Source: Microvirga solisilvae (GTDB lineage Bacteria; Pseudomonadota; Alphaproteobacteria; Rhizobiales; Beijerinckiaceae). From it: 64,000 bases of DNA. A model generated the notes under the pieces. That model was not told the DNA's origin and did not search any database. It saw nothing but the letters and a program-made list of their open reading frames with translations. Of the stretch, positions 17,603 through 27,013 are shown one piece after another; position 1 is the first letter of the stretch, and every line of letters starts with the position of its first letter. The stretch is from contig NZ_JAKUCN010000001.1 in the NCBI RefSeq assembly GCF_022808595.1, forward strand, positions 248,001-312,000, written 5' to 3'. The position numbers were made by a program, and so were the translations under genes.

Positions 17603-20269
17603 TTAGATGAACACGAAGTGGCTCGCGTTCAGCATCGCCTTGTTCACGCCCACAAGGGTGATGGAATTGCCGTTACCGAAATCGATCACGGCATCCGTTC
17701 CGCTCATGGTGGTGCGGGCCATCAGCTGCTCGAAGGTGGACAGATCGAGCCCGTTCACATTCTTGGCGACGGCGATGACCTCACCGAGTTGGCTGAGCTC
17801 GAAGTCCTGGATCCTGTCAGCGCCGCTGCCTGAGCCGAACTCGAAGCGATCCGCGTCGGCGCCGCCGCTGATGGTGTCGTTGCCTGCGCCGCCCCAAAGG
17901 GTGTCGTTGCCGGCACCACCGCTCAGCGTGTCGTTGTTGTAACCGCCATCGAGCTTGTCGGCACCCGTGGTGCCGGTCCGCACAATGCCGGTCACATGCG
18001 CAGGGCTCGAATAGCCGTCCTTGATCACAGTGTCGGCTGGCTTGCCTTGGGTGGTGTAATCGGTTCCCGGCAGGCCGGACGTGCTGGCCTGGTAGCTCCA
18101 TAGGAAGGCACCATCGAGCCATTGCCCGCCATAGTTCTTCATCACGTGATAAAGAGCTTCGTAAGCGTCCTTCTGCTCCTGAAGATCGACCGTGGAGCCG
18201 GCGATCCAGCCGGGGCTCTTGTTCACGCCGTCGTAGCTGCCGTAGCCGATCTCGGTGAAGATGACCTTCTTGCCCCACTGCTCCGAGAGGTTCTTCCAGG
18301 TATCCACGACAGATGTGGTGCCGTAGACCTGCTGGGAGTTCCAGTTCGTCGCAGGCTTGATCCAGGAATCGATGAGTTCCTGCACGGTCGGATTGTTGCT
18401 GTTGGTCATGCTGAAGTAAGCATCGACGCCGATGTAGTCCACGTGATCCCAGAACTGGATGTCCATGGCCTCTTCATCGGTGGCGGCATAGGTGATCTTG
18501 CCGGAGAAGACGCTCTTCACCGCATCGATGATCTCGATCCAGTTCTGGGTGTAGCTCTTGCCGTCCGACGTGAACTTCGTCGGATCGGTCATGCTCTTCA
18601 TTTCGGTGCCCACCACGAACATGGCAGCGCCGCCTTCCTGTGCGACCTTGGCGTATTCCACCATCATGTTCTTGTAGTTCTGGAACCAAGCCTTCGGATC
18701 GGTGGGCTCGATCAGCGCGCGCCAGACGCGGTTATCGGTTTCCACGTGCGGCTTCACAACGACCTTCAGGCCGCGTGAGGATGCGTCCAGGATGCCCTGC
18801 TTGACCTGCGCGAGCGTGTCGCTCTCCGAAGCCCAGGGGTTCGTGGAGTTCAGATTGAGCTTCACGTCGTTGCTGTACTCGTTGGACATGAAGAAGTTCG
18901 GCACCATCGTGATGGTGTTGGCGCCGTTCGACTTGATCAGGTCCATGGCCGAGAGGCCGCCCGAGGTTTGGAAGTTGCCGCCCCAGTAGGATGGCAGGCT
19001 GATGCCTTCCCAGGTAAAGATGCCGTCAGTGCTGCCAGACGGCGTGCCGCCGCCGCCCGTGCCGCCACCACCGATGACGGGATCGAACTTGAACCAGCTT
19101 GCCTGCGGAGCCTGTGCGCCTGTCAGCGTGATCGTGGAGCCATCGCCGAGAGCGATCACATAGGCGGTGCCGTTGAACGTGATCGTGAACTTGTCGAGGC
19201 CGGTAATGCCCGTGCCGGTGAGATCGATGAGGTCACCTTGGCTCGCATTGAAATCGGTGATCGTGTCCTGGCCGCCCGCTTTCTGGAAGCGGAAGAGATC
19301 GGCGCCCGTGCCGCCGGTGAGAACGTCATTGCCGGTACCGCCGTCGAGGGTGTCGTTGCCACCGCCGCCGAGGATCGTGTCGTTGCCGGCCTGGCCCTGG
19401 AGCAGGTTGGCGCCGTCATTGCCGGTGATGTGGTTGGCGAGCTCGTTGCCGGTGCCCGTCAGGCCTGCTGTGCCGGTGAGAACGAGGTTCTCCACATTGG
19501 CGGCAAGCGTGTAGTTGAGGGCCGTCTGAACGGTGTCGGTGCCATCGTTCGCATATTCGCGCACCACGTCCGATGCGCTGCGCACAACGTAGGTATCGTT
19601 GCCCGCGCCGCCCGCGAGGGTGTCGATCTTGCCCGCCGCATTCACGCCGCCATCGAGGGTGTCGTTGCCTGCGCCGCCCGAGAGAAGGTTGCTGCCTGCA
19701 TTGCCGATCAATACGTTGTTGAGCGTATTGCCCGTGCCGTTCAGGTTGCTCGTGCCCGTCAGCGTCAGGTTCTCGACGTTGGAGCCGAGTGTCCAGGAGA
19801 CGGACGAAATCACCGTGTCGGTGCCCTCATTGGCGAGTTCCGTCACTGCATCGCCCGTCGTGTCCACGATATAGGTGTCGTTACCCGTACCGCCTGCGAG
19901 TGCATCGGAGCCCAGGCCGCCATCAAGGCGGTCGTCGCCCGCGCCGCCGTTGAGCCGGTCATAGGCCTCTCCGCCGAAGAGCGTATCGTTGCCGCCGGCA
20001 CCGTTCAGGGTGTCGCCGCCAGCTCCGCCCACCAGGGAATCGTCTCCTTCCGTTCCGTTGCGCAGAATACCGGTCACCTTGCTGGCCGCCCGTGCCGCCA
20101 CCTTCGCCTTTTCCAGGGTCGCGATTGCCACATAGGCATCCTTTTCCGCGCGAACGGAGCTGATTTTCTTGGAGTTCAGAGAGAGGCTGGAACCGGCAAT
20201 TCCCTGTTTGAGCAGCTCGACCCAGGTGGGGATTGCAACGATGGGAAGGGATTTCTTCTTGGTCGACAT
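17603..20269 (-). CDS. Secreted RTX protein with GH113-like glycoside hydrolase domain
   Basis: An 888-aa protein, start ATG 20269 with GAGG upstream. A short basic N-terminus (MSTKKKSLPIV) has no Sec signal. RTX nonapeptide arrays GGxGxDxLx lie at about 72-130, 190-225 and 280-345, with serralysin-type filler between. A Gly linker (400-412) leads to a TIM-barrel glycosidase at about 415-755. Candidate catalytic acids are Glu556 in VVGTEMKS and Glu673 in FTEIGYGS, as in the GH113 beta-mannanase family. LKVVVKPHVE and YIGVDAYFSM support this. A second RTX block (765-810) leads to the C-terminal ASHFVFI. The design predicts calcium-dependent folding after type I export and action on an extracellular polysaccharide, possibly a mannan. 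Paralogue of the next gene, same strand; no exporter is nearby. Confidence 0.85.
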   Translation of the reverse strand: MSTKKKSLPIVAIPTWVELLKQGIAGSSLSLNSKKISSVRAEKDAYVAIATLEKAKVAARAASKVTGILRNGTEGDDSLVGGAGGDTLNGAGGNDTLFGGEAYDRLNGGAGDDRLDGGLGSDALAGGTGNDTYIVDTTGDAVTELANEGTDTVISSVSWTLGSNVENLTLTGTSNLNGTGNTLNNVLIGNAGSNLLSGGAGNDTLDGGVNAAGKIDTLAGGAGNDTYVVRSASDVVREYANDGTDTVQTALNYTLAANVENLVLTGTAGLTGTGNELANHITGNDGANLLQGQAGNDTILGGGGNDTLDGGTGNDVLTGGTGADLFRFQKAGGQDTITDFNASQGDLIDLTGTGITGLDKFTITFNGTAYVIALGDGSTITLTGAQAPQASWFKFDPVIGGGGTGGGGTPSGSTDGIFTWEGISLPSYWGGNFQTSGGLSAMDLIKSNGANTITMVPNFFMSNEYSNDVKLNLNSTNPWASESDTLAQVKQGILDASSRGLKVVVKPHVETDNRVWRALIEPTDPKAWFQNYKNMMVEYAKVAQEGGAAMFVVGTEMKSMTDPTKFTSDGKSYTQNWIEIIDAVKSVFSGKITYAATDEEAMDIQFWDHVDYIGVDAYFSMTNSNNPTVQELIDSWIKPATNWNSQQVYGTTSVVDTWKNLSEQWGKKVIFTEIGYGSYDGVNKSPGWIAGSTVDLQEQKDAYEALYHVMKNYGGQWLDGAFLWSYQASTSGLPGTDYTTQGKPADTVIKDGYSSPAHVTGIVRTGTTGADKLDGGYNNDTLSGGAGNDTLWGGAGNDTISGGADADRFEFGSGSGADRIQDFELSQLGEVIAVAKNVNGLDLSTFEQLMARTTMSGTDAVIDFGNGNSITLVGVNKAMLNASHFVFI

Positions 20270-20485
20270 ATGTGCCTCGCTCTGGACGGCTTGAAATACG
20301 ATGCGTTGCAAATACGCAAGCTTTTGGCAGAAAGCGGGTATATTTGAATCGCAACGGTATATTGTTAAAACACTCAAGCTCGACCACAAAGAGAAGCTTG
20401 CTTGCGTAGGCGCAAGATTGCGGGCGGGTCCTTGCACTAAAGTCTAAGCTCCGCGGATCTGCCTGCCTTGGGGCGCTAAGAGCGC

Positions 20486-20516
20486 AAAAAAAAGGGCCGC
20501 GACAATGCCGCGACCC
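20486..20516 (-). terminator. Intrinsic terminator after the 1199-aa RTX gene
   Basis: On the minus strand GGGTCGCG pairs with CGCGGCCC (20494-20516, one wobble) and is followed by eight T (complement of 20486-20493). It separates the two paralogues, so each probably has its own promoter. The remaining 200 bp up to 20269 is AT-richer promoter DNA. Confidence 0.8.
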
Positions 20517-20557
20517 TTGCATAATGGGAGGTGAGGGGGCCGCCCCTCTCTTCCGCC

Positions 20558-23500
20558 TTAGATGAAGAGGAAGTCGTTGGCGGACAGCTGAGCCTTGGTG
20601 ACGCCTTCCAGCTTGATGCTGTTGGCGCCGCCGAGGTTGATCACGGTGTCCGCGCCGACCGTGGTTGCACGGGACATGAGCTGTTCGAAGCTGGTCACGC
20701 CCGTGTCGTTGACGTTACGGGCGATGGCGATCACCTCATTGGCGAGGGTTGGATCGAAATCCTTGATCGTATCGACACCGTTGCTCGAGCCGAACTCGAA
20801 GCGATCCGCTCCACCGCCGCCGGTGAAGAAGTCTCTACCAGCGCTGCCGGTGAGGACGTCGTTGCCAGCGCCGCCGGTCTGGAGATCGGGAGTCGCGTAG
20901 CCCTCGTTGATCACCGCTTGAGCGGGTTTGCCTCTCGTGTCGTAGTCCACAGGCGGCAGGGCCGCCTGCCGCTCCGCTGCCGTGAGAGGATGGTACTGCC
21001 ACAGGAAGGCGCCATCGAGCCAATCGCCGCCATAGTTCTCCATGACGTAGTAGAGCGCCTCATAGGCGTCCTTCTGCTCCTGGTCGTCCACCGTCGAGCC
21101 TGCAATCCAGCCGGGGCTCTTGTTCACGCCGTCATAGTTGGCATAGCCGATCTCCGTGAAGATAACCTTCTTGCCGTATTGCTCCGAGAGGCCCTTCCAG
21201 GTGTCGACGACGGAGGTGGTGCCGTAGACCTGCTGGGAGTTCCAGTTGATCGAGGGCTTGATCCAGGTGTCGATGAGTTCCTGCACCGTCGGTGTGTTGC
21301 TGTTCGTCATGCTGAAATAGGCATCGACGCCGATATAGTCGAGGTTGGGATTGTCCCAGAACTGGATTCTGAGAGTTTCCGAGTCGGTGCCGGCATAGGT
21401 GATCTTGCCGGAGAACACCGCGTTCACCGCATCGATGATCTCGTTCCAGTTTTGCGTATAGCTCTTGCCGTCCGACGTGAACTTCGTCGGATCGGTCATG
21501 CTTTTCATCTCGGTGCCCACCACGAACATGGCAGCGCCGCCAGCCTCGGCAGCCTTGGCGTATTCCACCATCATGGCCTTGTAGTTCTGGAACCACAGCT
21601 TCGGGTCGGTGGGGGTGATCTCGGCACGCCACACGCGGTCTTCGGTTTCCACGTGGGGCTTCACCACGACCTTCAATCCCTTGGAGGCAGTATACGCGAC
21701 GCCTGCCTGGAACGTTGCCAGGCTGTCGCTCTCGGCGCCCACATCCAGGTAGACGCTGTTGCTGTTCTTATCGGCCATGAAGAAGTTCGGAATCAGCGTG
21801 ACGGTGTTGCCGCCTGCGTCCTTGATCATCTGATATGTTTCATTGGCGCCGGCGGATTGCAGACGTCCGCTGTAGTATTGCGGTACGCTGAAGCCCTCCC
21901 AGGTGAAGAGATCCGTGCCGCTGCCGCCGGGAGGCGTACCGCCACCGCCACCCGTGTCGAACTTGAACCAGCTCGCCTGCGGCGCGCTGGTGCTGGTCAG
22001 CGCGATGGTGGAGCCATCGCCGAGGCCGATGGTGTAAGCGCCACCGGCTCCTGACGTGATTTGCAGCTTGTCGAGGCCGGTGATGCCGGTGCCTGTGAGA
22101 TCAATGAGATCGCCCTGCGCTGCATTGAAGTCGGTGATCGCGTCCTGACCGCCTGCCTTCTGGAAACGGAAAGTATCCGCGCCTGCGCCGCCGGTCAGCT
22201 GATCGTTGCCCGCGCCGCCGATGAGGATATCGGCGCCGTCTCCGCCGATGATCGTGTCATTGCCGCCCTGGCCGTTGAGGGTGTTGGCGCCCGCATTGCC
22301 CTCGAGCCGGTTGGCGAGATCGTTGCCCGTGCCGTTGATGGCGCCCGTGCCCGTGAGAACGATGTTCTCCACGTTGGCAGAGAGCGTGTAGGTCACGGCA
22401 GCCCGAACGGTGTCGATACCTTCGTTCGCGCTCTCGGTCACCACGTCAGAGGTGGAGCGGACGATGTAGGTATCGTCATTCGCGCCGCCCGAAAGCGTAT
22501 CGATCTTGCCCGCAGCATTGGCGCCGCCGTCGAGAGTGTCATTGCCCGCGCCGCCGCTGAGCAGATTGCTGCCCGCATTGCCGGTGAGCACATTGTTCAA
22601 CACATTGCCGGTGCCGTTGATGTCGGCGCTGCCAGTGAGCGTGAGGTTTTCCGTGTTCGCACCGAGGGTCCAGGCGACGGAGGACTCGACGATGTCTGTG
22701 CCCTCATTCGCATTCTCGGTCACCACATCGCTCACATGATCGACCACATAGCGGTCGTTGCCCGTGCCGCCGATCATCCGGTCGATGCCCGCGCCACCGA
22801 GGAGATGGTCGTCACCAGCGCCGCCGGTGAGGCTATCCGCGCCATCGCCGCCATTGAGCGTGTCGTTACCGCCCGCGCCGTTCAGCGTATCGGGGCCTGC
22901 CGCGCCAGCAAGCGAGTCGGCGCCTTCAGTGCCGTTCTTCACCACGCCTGGAACCGGCTTGAAGATATCCTGGCGGTTGGTCATGTCGTAGGAGACTTTG
23001 GCGTTGTACCAGACGTTCCAGTCGGTCGTCGTGTTGCCCCACGGGGTCACGAGCGTTCCTTCCGAAGCGGTGAGGCTGACGCCGTTCACCTTCAGGGCAT
23101 TGATGTAAAGCGAGCGGTTGCCGCCATCGACCATGTCATTGGCAAACTCGATGGCGAGTGAATCCACCCGCGCAGGCGTATCGAACGTGAAGACGAGGTT
23201 TTGTGCGGGCTGACCGCTCCAGCGACCTGCCGTCACATATTGCGCCGCCCCGACGCGTACGCCGTTGACGACGAGATAGACCATCGCGCCGACGCCGTTG
23301 GCGATGTCGGCCCAGGCGGAGAGTTCCACCGTGCTCTGCGTGCCGGTGGGAGGCGTCGTGCCGCCACCGCCGGAGACGGGATCGAACTTGAACCAGCTCG
23401 CCTGGGGAGCCGTAGTACTCGTGAGCGTCACAGTCGTGCCGTCGCCGAGGCCGATGGTGCGCGTGTTGCCGGAGGAGGTGACCGTCAGCTTGTCGAGGCC

Positions 23501-24157
23501 GGTAATGCCGGTGCCGGTGAGATCGATGAGGTCGCCCTGCGCCGCATTGAAATCGGTAATCGTGTCCTGGCCGCCGCCTTTCGCGATGCGGAATACATCC
23601 GCACCCGTGCCGCCGGTGAGGCTGTCATTGCCCGCGCCACCGATCAGGGTATCGTTGCCGCCGGCACCATTGAGGGTATCGGCAAGATCGCCGCCGGAGA
23701 TCGTCTCCGCCGCATCGGTTCCGGTCTTGGTCAGACCGCCCGCCGCAGGCTTGAAGATGTCCTGGCGGTTGGTCATGTCGTAGGAGACCTTGGCGTTGTA
23801 CCAGACGTTCCAATCGCCCGTCGTGTTGCCCCAGGGCGTAACAAGCGTGGACTCGGCAGCCGTGAGTCCGACGCCGTTCACTTTGAGCGAATTGATGTAG
23901 AGGCTGCGATTGCCTCCATCCGTCATGTCATTGGCGAACTCAATGGCGAGTGAATCGACTTTCGCGGGCGTGTCGAAGGTGAAGGTGAGGTTCTGGGCGG
24001 GCTGGCCGCTCCAGCGTCCGGCGGTCACATATTGCGCCGGCTCAATGCGCACACCGTTGACGACGAGATAGACCATCGCACCAACATTGTTGGCGATATC
24101 GGCCCAGGCGGAGAGTTCGACCGTGCTCTGCGTCGTGGAGTTGAGTGTCGTAGCCAT
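20558..24157 (-). CDS. Multimodular secreted RTX protein: two CBM-like modules, RTX arrays, GH113-like hydrolase
   Basis: A 1199-aa protein, start ATG 24157 with GAGG upstream and no Sec signal. Order: CBM-like module 1 (about 11-136), RTX/T1SS-type block 1 (145-260), module 2 (275-400), a longer RTX block (408-735), GH113-like barrel (748-1090), final RTX (1093-1130) and C-terminal ANDFLFI. The modules (STVELSAWADI, VYLVVNGVR, FANDM-DGGNRSLYIN) resemble the calcium-dependent xylan-binding CBM36/60 fold, an assignment by pattern only. Candidate catalytic residues are Glu883 (VVGTEMKS) and Glu1002 (FTEIGYAN). Each RTX block ends PQASWFKFD. The two modules are near-identical copies 792 bp apart. 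It likely binds and cuts a plant or exopolysaccharide glycan outside the cell. Confidence 0.85.
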   Translation of the reverse strand: MATTLNSTTQSTVELSAWADIANNVGAMVYLVVNGVRIEPAQYVTAGRWSGQPAQNLTFTFDTPAKVDSLAIEFANDMTDGGNRSLYINSLKVNGVGLTAAESTLVTPWGNTTGDWNVWYNAKVSYDMTNRQDIFKPAAGGLTKTGTDAAETISGGDLADTLNGAGGNDTLIGGAGNDSLTGGTGADVFRIAKGGGQDTITDFNAAQGDLIDLTGTGITGLDKLTVTSSGNTRTIGLGDGTTVTLTSTTAPQASWFKFDPVSGGGGTTPPTGTQSTVELSAWADIANGVGAMVYLVVNGVRVGAAQYVTAGRWSGQPAQNLVFTFDTPARVDSLAIEFANDMVDGGNRSLYINALKVNGVSLTASEGTLVTPWGNTTTDWNVWYNAKVSYDMTNRQDIFKPVPGVVKNGTEGADSLAGAAGPDTLNGAGGNDTLNGGDGADSLTGGAGDDHLLGGAGIDRMIGGTGNDRYVVDHVSDVVTENANEGTDIVESSVAWTLGANTENLTLTGSADINGTGNVLNNVLTGNAGSNLLSGGAGNDTLDGGANAAGKIDTLSGGANDDTYIVRSTSDVVTESANEGIDTVRAAVTYTLSANVENIVLTGTGAINGTGNDLANRLEGNAGANTLNGQGGNDTIIGGDGADILIGGAGNDQLTGGAGADTFRFQKAGGQDAITDFNAAQGDLIDLTGTGITGLDKLQITSGAGGAYTIGLGDGSTIALTSTSAPQASWFKFDTGGGGGTPPGGSGTDLFTWEGFSVPQYYSGRLQSAGANETYQMIKDAGGNTVTLIPNFFMADKNSNSVYLDVGAESDSLATFQAGVAYTASKGLKVVVKPHVETEDRVWRAEITPTDPKLWFQNYKAMMVEYAKAAEAGGAAMFVVGTEMKSMTDPTKFTSDGKSYTQNWNEIIDAVNAVFSGKITYAGTDSETLRIQFWDNPNLDYIGVDAYFSMTNSNTPTVQELIDTWIKPSINWNSQQVYGTTSVVDTWKGLSEQYGKKVIFTEIGYANYDGVNKSPGWIAGSTVDDQEQKDAYEALYYVMENYGGDWLDGAFLWQYHPLTAAERQAALPPVDYDTRGKPAQAVINEGYATPDLQTGGAGNDVLTGSAGRDFFTGGGGADRFEFGSSNGVDTIKDFDPTLANEVIAIARNVNDTGVTSFEQLMSRATTVGADTVINLGGANSIKLEGVTKAQLSANDFLFI
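22958..24127 (-). repeat. Two in-frame direct copies of a 378-bp CBM-like module
   Basis: Copy 1 is 23750-24127 and copy 2 is 22958-23335, spaced exactly 792 bp (264 codons). Their proteins differ at only a handful of positions, and the DNA keeps long identical runs, for example around the codons for YDMTNRQDIFKP. This indicates recent internal duplication or ongoing gene conversion. Confidence 0.85.
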
Positions 24158-24442
24158 GGAAACCTCGCTCACGCGGCTATTGGGAGGGGCTATCAAAAGT
24201 TGATGAAATGCAACTTGAGATCAGCTTGGGGGCGCGAGCCTATGTTTTGAATTTTGACGGCTTCAAGATACGAAATATTGAAACAAGCTCAGCCGTTCTG
24301 TTTTGTTGTTCGGTTTCAATTGCTTGGGCAATACTGTCGCAGGTGGGAATTTTGGCGTGTACGTAATCTTTAATTCCAAAACCAAATCTAACAATCGAGA
24401 ATCAGCAACATTATCTCGTTTAATTTATTACTTGGCGCAATG
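24158..24442. other. AT-rich leader of the 1199-aa RTX gene
   Basis: A gap of 285 bp with no gene seen, markedly AT-rich against the high-GC flanks, with many short T and A runs. It should contain the promoter and upstream control sites of the RTX gene. No single promoter could be chosen confidently. Confidence 0.5.
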
Positions 24443-24471
24443 AAAAAGGGCCTGACCGAAGTCAGGCCCTT
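24443..24471 (-). terminator. Intrinsic terminator of the small membrane protein gene
   Basis: A perfect 11-bp stem AAGGGCCTGAC/GTCAGGCCCTT (24446-24471) with a 4-nt loop (TTCG on the minus strand), followed there by T residues. It lies 25 bp after the stop at 24497. Confidence 0.9.
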
Positions 24472-24496
24472 GGGCAGCGTTACGCTCGACGAGGAA

Positions 24497-24814
24497 TTAC
24501 TGCTGCGGAGAGGCCGGGGCCGACGGGGAAGCCGGGGCCGGAGTAGCGGGGGCTGCCGGAGCCGACGGAGCGGCCGGGGCTGCCGGAGAGGCCGGACGGG
24601 TGCTCGGCGAGGAGCTTTCCGTCTGGGTACCGGTGCTGCCGGTGGTGCTCGGCTCGTTGCCGCCATCATAGAAGAGGAAGGCCAGCAGGCCCAATGCGAT
24701 AACAAGACCGCCAATTACATAAGCAAGAGTGTTCGAGCTGCGACCGGACGTATCGTACACATTCGTCTCACGATTGTAGACGTTCGGTTCGCGATCCATG
24801 GGATCCATTGCCAT
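24497..24814 (-). CDS. Small single-span membrane protein with Ala/Pro-rich tail
   Basis: A 105-aa protein, start ATG 24814 fixed by AAGGAG 8 nt upstream. The N-terminus is polar (MAMDPMDREPNVYNRETNVYD), one TM helix spans about residues 30-50 (LAYVIGGLVIALGLLAFLF), then a Ser/Thr patch and an Ala-Pro-Ser repeat tail to the end (PAAPAAPSAP-type). The tail is probably periplasmic and disordered. No enzymatic motif. It is monocistronic, with its own strong terminator, between the RTX genes and gatB. Function unknown. Confidence 0.75.
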   Translation of the reverse strand: MAMDPMDREPNVYNRETNVYDTSGRSSNTLAYVIGGLVIALGLLAFLFYDGGNEPSTTGSTGTQTESSSPSTRPASPAAPAAPSAPAAPATPAPASPSAPASPQQ

Positions 24815-24970
24815 TTTTAAGCTCCTTGACCGTTTTACCTCCCGTTCAACGCCCAATGTTGGATGCGGTTTCATGCCAGCGTGGCAATTCTTTTAAACAC
24901 CTGTGAATAAATCGGAATTAATCTTGGCCTTGGATGGGATAAGCTGAACGCCTGTTCATCTTGAAGGGGG

Positions 24971-24999
24971 TTGACCCGGTTTCGCGTCGCTCGTACTCC
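24971..24999 (+). promoter_or_regulatory. Possible gatB promoter
   Basis: TTGACC (24971-24976), a 17-nt spacer and TACTCC (24994-24999), 36 nt before the gatB ATG. The -35 is good and the -10 weak. Confidence 0.3.
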
Positions 25000-25034
25000 C
25001 AACTCAAACGTAAGATATCAAAGGCGCAAGGCTC

Positions 25035-26510
25035 ATGAACGCTCCGGTGAACCCTAAGAAGCTCATCAAAGGTGCGACTGGCGATTGGGAAATCGTCATC
25101 GGCATGGAAATCCATGCCCAGGTGACAAGCCAGGCCAAGCTGTTCTCTGGCGCCTCGACGGCTTTCGGCAACGATCCCAACAGCAACGTCTCCCTCGTGG
25201 ACGCGGCCATGCCCGGCATGCTGCCTGTCATCAACGAGGAATGCGTGCGCCAGGCAATCCGCACGGGCTTAGGGTTGAAAGCCGAGATCAACCTGAAGAG
25301 CACCTTCGATCGAAAAAACTATTTCTATCCGGATCTGCCGCAGGGCTACCAGATCAGCCAGTACAAGAGCCCCATCGTAGGCGAGGGCGAGGTGATCGTG
25401 GACGTGCCGGAGACGGGCGAGACGATCACAGTGCGCATCGAGCGCCTGCATCTCGAACAGGATGCCGGCAAGTCGATCCACGATCTGCATCCCACCATGA
25501 GCTTCGTCGATCTGAACCGCTCAGGCGTGGCGCTCATGGAAATCGTGTCGAAGCCGGACCTGCGCTCGGCTGACGAGGCGCGCGCCTATGTCACCAAGCT
25601 GCGCACGATCCTGCGCTATCTCGGCACCTGCGACGGCGACATGGACAAGGGCAACCTCCGCGCCGACGTGAACGTGTCCGTGCGCCGTCCCGGCGAGGAA
25701 CTCGGTACCCGCTGCGAGATCAAGAACGTCAATTCCATCCGCTTCATCGGCCAGGCCATCGAGGTCGAGGCGCGCCGCCAGATCGCGATCATCGAAGACG
25801 GCGGCACCATCGATCAGGAAACCCGCCTCTACGATCCGGGCAAGGGTGAGACCCGCTCCATGCGATCAAAAGAAGAGGCGCACGATTACCGCTACTTCCC
25901 CGATCCGGACCTGCTGCCGCTCGAGTTCGACCAGGCCTATGTGGACGACCTCGCCCAGCACCTGCCGGAACTGCCGGACGAGAAGAAGGCCCGCTTCATG
26001 GCCGATTACGGCCTGTCGCCCTACGACGCGAGCGTGCTCGTGGCCGAGCGTTCCTCCGCCGACTTCTTCGAGGAAGTGGCCAAGGGCCGCGACGGCAAGG
26101 CTGCAGCGAACTGGATCATCAACGAGCTGTTCGGCCGTCTCAACAAGGAAGGCAAGGACATCACGGAGTCGCCCGTCTCTGCGAGCCAGCTCGGCGGCAT
26201 CATCGAGCTCATCGGCGAGAACGTGATTTCCGGCAAGATCGCCAAGGACCTGTTCGAGATCGTCTTCACGGAAGGCGGCGATCCGCGTGACATCGTCGAG
26301 AAGCGTGGCATGAAGCAGGTGACGGACACCGGCGCCATCGAGAAAGCCGTGGACGAGATCATCGCCGCCAATCCCGACAAGGTGGAGCAGGCGAAGGCGA
26401 AGCCCACGCTGCTCGGCTGGTTTGTCGGCCAGGTGATGAAGCAGACTGGCGGCAAGGCCAACCCGCAGGCCGTCAATGAGATCCTGAAGGCGAAGCTCGG
26501 GATCGAGTGA
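25035..26510 (+). CDS. gatB: Asp-tRNA(Asn)/Glu-tRNA(Gln) amidotransferase subunit B
   Basis: A 491-aa tRNA-binding and kinase subunit of GatCAB that phosphorylates the misacylated Glu or Asp before amidation. The family start [25 protein letters not shown] is at residues 17-41. The cradle domain holds [37 protein letters not shown] and [11 protein letters not shown]. The C-terminal helical and YqeY-like tail ends [12 protein letters not shown]. Length is normal. It is separated from gatCA by the RTX gene pair, whereas many genomes keep gatCAB together. Its stop overlaps the following acetyltransferase gene. Confidence 0.96.
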   Translation: MNAPVNPKKLIKGATGDWEIVIGMEIHAQVTSQAKLFSGASTAFGNDPNSNVSLVDAAMPGMLPVINEECVRQAIRTGLGLKAEINLKSTFDRKNYFYPDLPQGYQISQYKSPIVGEGEVIVDVPETGETITVRIERLHLEQDAGKSIHDLHPTMSFVDLNRSGVALMEIVSKPDLRSADEARAYVTKLRTILRYLGTCDGDMDKGNLRADVNVSVRRPGEELGTRCEIKNVNSIRFIGQAIEVEARRQIAIIEDGGTIDQETRLYDPGKGETRSMRSKEEAHDYRYFPDPDLLPLEFDQAYVDDLAQHLPELPDEKKARFMADYGLSPYDASVLVAERSSADFFEEVAKGRDGKAAANWIINELFGRLNKEGKDITESPVSASQLGGIIELIGENVISGKIAKDLFEIVFTEGGDPRDIVEKRGMKQVTDTGAIEKAVDEIIAANPDKVEQAKAKPTLLGWFVGQVMKQTGGKANPQAVNEILKAKLGIE

Positions 26511-27001
26511 TCATGCACGAACCCTTTCAACCGATCCTGCGCGCTGCTGAAGACCGCGATGCGCAGGATCTGTTTGGGCTGCTTTCCCTCTGCTTTGCGG
26601 ATTATCCCGGCTGCTATGTCGATCCGCATGATGACCTGAAGGATCTGATCGCGCCGGGAGCGCCGCGCAAGAACGACGGCGTTCTCTGGGTGATGGAAGA
26701 CAAGAGCGGGCGGGTCTGCGCCTGTACCTCCGTCGATTTTCCGGAAGCTGGTACGGCTGAAATTCACCGGGTCTATGTGCGTCCCGATCAACGGGGCAAA
26801 GGCCTCGGCTCGTCCCTCGTGCGCGCCGTCGAGCGCCATGCGCGCGACCAGGGCGCCACGCGCATGGTCCTCTGGTCCGACACGCGCTTCACCGATGCGC
26901 ACCGGCTCTACAAGAAGTTGGGTTACACGCAGACGGATGGCCTGCGCGATCTCGGCGATATTTCGAACTCGTCGGAATATCACTTCGAGAAGGCGCTTTG
27001 A
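26507..27001 (+). CDS. GNAT-family N-acetyltransferase
   Basis: A 164-aa acetyltransferase that would move acetyl from acetyl-CoA to an amine. It starts at GTG 26507 (overlapping the gatB stop) or ATG 26513 ([20 protein letters not shown]). Motif A is [27 protein letters not shown] (about 88-114), with the acetyl-CoA-binding Q-R-G-K-G-L loop. Motif B is [19 protein letters not shown]. It is translationally coupled to gatB. The acceptor is unknown; the ending YHFEKAL is typical of small-molecule GNATs. Confidence 0.85.
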   Translation: MIMHEPFQPILRAAEDRDAQDLFGLLSLCFADYPGCYVDPHDDLKDLIAPGAPRKNDGVLWVMEDKSGRVCACTSVDFPEAGTAEIHRVYVRPDQRGKGLGSSLVRAVERHARDQGATRMVLWSDTRFTDAHRLYKKLGYTQTDGLRDLGDISNSSEYHFEKAL

Positions 27002-27013
27002 GGCTCCTGCATC

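Noticed and set aside
18968-22054. Long plus-strand frames opposite the RTX genes
   Set aside because: Complement of GGxGxD codons gives long open Ala/Val-rich frames without domains.
17800-24000. Regularly spaced repeats resembling a CRISPR array
   Set aside because: They are in-frame RTX nonapeptide codons with variable spacing, without constant repeats and unique spacers.
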